A stretch of 8,265 bases of DNA from Actinomycetes bacterium (GTDB lineage: Bacteria > Actinomycetota > Acidimicrobiia > Acidimicrobiales > RAAP-2). The notes beneath the pieces are model-generated. The model was not told where the DNA came from. It was given only the letters and a program-made list of their open reading frames with translations, and made no database searches. The translations under genes were made by a program, and so were the position numbers. Numbering within the stretch: the stretch's first letter is position 1; the number at the start of each line of letters is the position of its first letter. Shown here in pieces: positions 6,216-8,265 of the stretch. The DNA is taken from the NCBI GenBank assembly GCA_021787255.1, contig JAJYMD010000228.1:1-8265 (forward strand). Direction: 5' to 3'.

Positions 6216-7802
6216 TCAGCCCTCGGCGGTCTCCCTCGAGCGGTCCCCCCGCAGGCTCAGCTGCTCTTCGATCCGCTGGGCGTCGGTTTGCCAGTGCCAA
6301 CCGCCGGTCGGCACGGCCCTTTCGAGAGGCGTGCCGGGGCCGAGCAGCTCGCGGACCGCGGCCTCGAGCTCGTGCGGCGTGGTCGCTCCGACGGCGGTCA
6401 CCGTGCCGTCGGCATCCACCAGCACGTTCGTGGGAACGCCGCGGATGCCGAGCCGCTCGACCAGCTCGCCGGCTTCGTCGACGAGCACCGTGCCCTTGAT
6501 GCCCCACAGCTCGCAGAATGTGCGCGCTTCGGCAAACGCTCGGGTGCCCTCCCAGACGTCCACCAAGATGATCTCCAGACCAGACCGGTCCGCACGCCGG
6601 CGCAGGTCCTCGATGACCGGCGCCTCGGCGTTGCACGGGCCTCACCAGCTGGCGAAGACGTTGATGACGTACTTGCGCCCCGCCCACGCCCTCAGGTCGC
6701 GCAGCTCCTCGGTCCACAGGTCCGGCAACGCCAGCGCGGGCATCTTCTTGCCCACCATCGGATGAGGTGCCTGCGCGAACGGCGACGAAGGGGCCCCGCC
6801 CAGCAGGTCCTCGACGAGGGTGAGCGTCCCGGAGCCGGCGTTGGCGACGAGGATGCGGCCAGGATGGAGCGGGTCTTCGCAGACGCCCCCGGGGGCGGCG
6901 CCGACGGGGATCCGCGACCACTCGACGCCGTCGAGCCCCATCACGCTCACGGTGCCGTCGCCGCGGTTGCCGACGTAGAGCCGGTCGTCACGCGAGCCCA
7001 TCGTGAGCCCGACGGGCGCGTTCGGGACCTCCATCTCCGCGACCTTCTCGAGCGTGCGGCCGTCGACGCGGGTGATGGTGCTGGCGAGCGAGTCTGCGAT
7101 GAAGACGTCCCCGCTCTGCTTGTGGACGTCTACCGCGCACGGCCCGGCGGCCAGCGGGACGTGGGCGACGACCTCGAGGGTCTTGTCGTCCACGACGCTC
7201 AGCGACGACGCCAAGAAGTTCACGCAGTAGACGCGTCCAGCTCGCGGGTCCGCGACGACCGCACCTGCGCCGAGCTCCGCGTCGACGACCCCGATCCGTT
7301 CGAGGCGGTCGAGGTCGATGACGCTCATCGTGGAGCCTGCGGCGTCGCCGGAGTAGAGGCGACGTCCTTCCACGTCGATGCACAAACCCGACGGGTAGCT
7401 GCCGACCGGCACCGTGGCAACCACGCGGCTCGTCCGCGTGTCGATGACCGAGATCTGGTCCGAGCGCGCGTCGGCGGTGAAGACCCTCCCGGTCCGCTCG
7501 TCGATGACGATGTCGATGGGCTCGTCGCCGACGGGGATCGTCTCGACGACCCTCAGCTCGTCGGGGTCGACCACCGTGACGGCGTTCGACCTCGAGCACG
7601 CCACGTAGATGCGGCCGCTCGCACGGCGGACGATCACCCCTTCAGGGTCGAGCCCGACCTCCACTTCTCCGATGAGCCGGAAGGCACGCCCCTCGGCGGT
7701 CGGGTCGACCCAGCAGCTCGGACCGCCTCCGATCTCGGTGAGCGGCTCCCGGGGCGGTTCGTCGCTGGCGTGCAAGATCGGCTCGTGCGGAATGTCCGGC
7801 AT
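6216..7802 (-). CDS. Selenoprotein: seven-bladed YVTN beta-propeller fused to TlpA/thioredoxin-like domain (UGA-encoded Sec387)
   Basis: Read through one in-frame TGA (6644-6642), the gene encodes 528 residues. The ATG at 7802 is chosen because a strong ribosome binding site lies 5 nt upstream. Residues about 45-330 contain seven YVTN-like blades (IYVACSRSNAVTVVD, VFTADARSDQISVID, LYSGDAAGSTMSVID, VYCVNFLASSLSVVD, VFIADSLASTITRVD, LYVGNRGDGTVSVMG, ILVANAGSGTLTLVE). Residues about 348-490 are a TlpA/ResA-like thioredoxin fold: YVINVFASW, then U387-G-P-C390, NAEAPVIEDL, and the cis-proline loop GIRGVPTNVLVD (Pro457). The UGA falls exactly where Cys is normal in WCGPC. A thiol-disulfide or peroxide redox role is inferred; the partner is unknown, and the propeller may bind it. 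No signal peptide or membrane segment is visible, so it is probably cytoplasmic, unlike most TlpA proteins. Without Sec insertion the product would stop at residue 386, before the active site. tRNA-Sec lies divergently upstream. The alternative, a Cys-to-stop mutation, is less likely given the context. Confidence 0.9.
6594..6631 (-). promoter_or_regulatory. SECIS-like hairpin downstream of the UGA
   Basis: Hand folding of the mRNA from +11 to +48 after the UGA gives ACGCC/GGCGU (5 bp), a GA bulge on the 5' side, GGCGC/GCGCC (5 bp), a C-U mismatch, GGUC/GACC (4 bp) and a six-base loop, AUCGAG. The loop is 28-33 nt after the UGA, within the range known for bacterial SECIS elements, which recruit SelB with Sec-tRNA. 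The loop does not begin with G, so it matches the classical E. coli consensus only in part. In GC-rich coding DNA a stem can also arise by chance. Confidence 0.6.
6642..6644 (-). other. UGA selenocysteine codon (Sec387)
   Basis: TGA on the minus strand sits between TGG (Trp386) and GGC-CCG-TGC (Gly-Pro-Cys). This makes the redox motif UxxC. The upstream and downstream parts are in the same frame and belong to one thioredoxin domain, so the codon is read through rather than being a gene end. Confidence 0.88.
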
Positions 7803-7807
7803 CCAGA

Positions 7808-7822
7808 CCTCTCTTCCTTCCT
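7808..7822 (-). promoter_or_regulatory. Ribosome binding site of the selenoprotein gene
   Basis: The minus strand reads AGGAAGGAAGAGAGG and then TCTGG before the ATG at 7802. It favours this start over the in-frame ATGs at 7832 and 7880, which lack such a site, and over extension into the tandem repeats. Confidence 0.75.
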
Positions 7823-7920
7823 GGATCGGCATTCGTCGCACGTCGACGGCTGCGGGGAGGTACCTGGGGCGGGCGTGCATGTGCGCGACCGCAGGTGAAC
7901 CTTTGCAAGTCCGGTGCCCA

Positions 7921-8084
7921 TCGCGCAAGACGGCGGGTCGGAAGCGGCGCGCAACGCGGCGCGGTCGGAAGCGTCGCGCAAGACGACGGGTCGGAAGCGT
8001 CGCGCAAGACGACGCGTCGGAAGCGGCGCGCAACGCGGCGCGGTCGGAAGCGTCGCGCAAGACGACGCGTCGGAAGCGTCGCGC
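7921..8084. repeat. Higher-order tandem repeat of 26/27-bp units (A-B-B-A-B-B')
   Basis: Six units begin with GTCGGAAGCG at 7937, 7964, 7990, 8016, 8043 and 8069, preceded by a 16-bp tail of a B-type unit (7921-7936). The A units (7937, 8016) are 27 bp and identical, with GCGCGCAACGCGGCGCG as the 3' part. The B units (7964, 7990, 8043) are 26 bp with TCGCGCAAGACGACG. The last unit breaks off after 16 bp. The A-B-B block repeats with a 79-bp period. B units ending in C contain a short dyad, GCGTCG-CGCAAGA-CGACGC (7997-8015 and 8050-8068). The array fills much of the 362-bp space between the selenoprotein start and the tRNA. The remainder (7823-7920, 8085-8164) shows no gene; arginine-rich open frames across the array are repeat artefacts. 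Confidence 0.92.
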
Positions 8085-8164
8085 CCGCCTCTGAGCCCGG
8101 TCCAGGGGTCCCTGAGCTGCGCAGGCGGCGGCCTCTACTCTCCTGATCCCCTACGCTCCTGCCC

Positions 8165-8257
8165 GGAGGTGTGCAGGTGCCTGGTGGGCCTCCCCGCCTT
8201 CAAAGCGGGTGGGACGGGTGATCCCCGTCCGGCGGGTTCGATTCCCGTCCACCTCCG
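8165..8257 (+). tRNA. selC: tRNA-Sec (anticodon TCA)
   Basis: The gene is 93 nt without an encoded CCA. Acceptor arms GGAGGTG (8165-8171) and CACCTCC (8250-8256) pair perfectly, with discriminator G8257. The D arm (8175-8191) has about six pairs, a bulged G8179 and a four-base TGGT loop. The anticodon stem CCCGC/GCGGG (8193-8197, 8205-8209) closes the loop CTTCAAA, with anticodon TCA at 8200-8202. The variable arm is long: GGACGGG/CCCGTCC (8212-8218, 8224-8230), 7 bp. The T loop is TTCGATT (8237-8243). TCA reads UGA, and the long variable and D stems fit tRNA-Sec, which is charged with Ser and converted to Sec. Acceptor plus T stem total 13 pairs, as in bacterial tRNA-Sec, but divide most naturally as 7+6 (G8231-C8249) rather than 8+5, because U8172 faces C8249. 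A weak -10-like TACTCT (8136-8141) lies upstream without a good -35. Confidence 0.92.
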
Positions 8258-8265
8258 CGGACGCC

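Noticed and set aside
6642..6644. Reading the TGA as a true stop or as a nonsense mutation of a pseudogene
   Set aside because: The codon is exactly at the redox Cys position, the frame stays intact and domain-like for 141 codons afterwards, a SECIS-like stem follows, and a tRNA-Sec gene is in the same window.
7803..8060. Longer N-terminus of the selenoprotein starting at 8060 or 7880
   Set aside because: The extension is low-complexity arginine-rich translation of the tandem repeat, and only the ATG at 7802 has a good ribosome binding site.
7921..8084. CRISPR array
   Set aside because: Units are contiguous 26/27-bp repeats without unique spacers, and no cas genes are present.
8236..8257. 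selC as an integration site with an attached mobile element in this window
   Set aside because: No second copy of the tRNA 3' end and no integrase or transposase were seen; the right flank is too short to judge.

Overview
The window is GC-rich DNA from an actinobacterium-like genome. The signs are a strong G/C third-position bias, an APC permease of the actinobacterial KimA-like type with an OB-fold tail, cell-wall-binding repeat 2 (CWB2) domains, an S53 peptidase and GTG starts. A poorly sampled lineage such as Acidimicrobiia or Thermoleophilia would fit, but that placement is a guess. It holds five protein genes and one tRNA gene.

Left part (1-4586). The 3' part of an APC-superfamily permease gene (+) enters from the left edge. 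It carries a long cytoplasmic tail that ends in an OB-fold domain. It converges on, and overlaps by 55 bp, a minus-strand gene for a secreted protein with a GH25-like domain and three CWB2 repeats. The overlap sits at the edge of a perfect 21-bp tandem repeat, which encodes a SVGYGSA heptad in the secreted protein. Upstream of that gene lies a minus-strand gene for a two-TM membrane protein; its last codons and stop are duplicated as a 32-bp direct repeat.

Middle (4587-6196). A divergent intergenic region leads into a plus-strand gene for a secreted serine-carboxyl (S53, sedolisin) peptidase. All catalytic residues are present, but the usual propeptide domain is missing.

Right part (6197-8265). 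This is the most notable locus. A minus-strand gene (7802 to 6216) encodes a seven-bladed YVTN-type beta-propeller fused to a TlpA/thioredoxin-like domain. The redox motif is W-[TGA]-G-P-C, so an in-frame UGA occupies the first cysteine position of CxxC. The frame stays open for 141 more codons of good thioredoxin-fold sequence. A SECIS-like hairpin starts 10 nt after the UGA. A tRNA with anticodon TCA, a long variable arm and the general shape of tRNA-Sec (selC) lies at 8165-8257, divergent from the gene. Together these indicate a selenoprotein with its decoding tRNA next door. The 362 bp between them contain a higher-order tandem repeat of 26/27-bp units (order A-B-B-A-B-B').

Working together: the permease, secreted cell-wall protein, membrane protein and S53 peptidase show no obvious shared pathway. 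The selenoprotein and selC form a plausible functional pair (Sec decoding and a Sec-dependent thiol oxidoreductase). selA, selB and selD are not in the window and may lie beyond its right edge.
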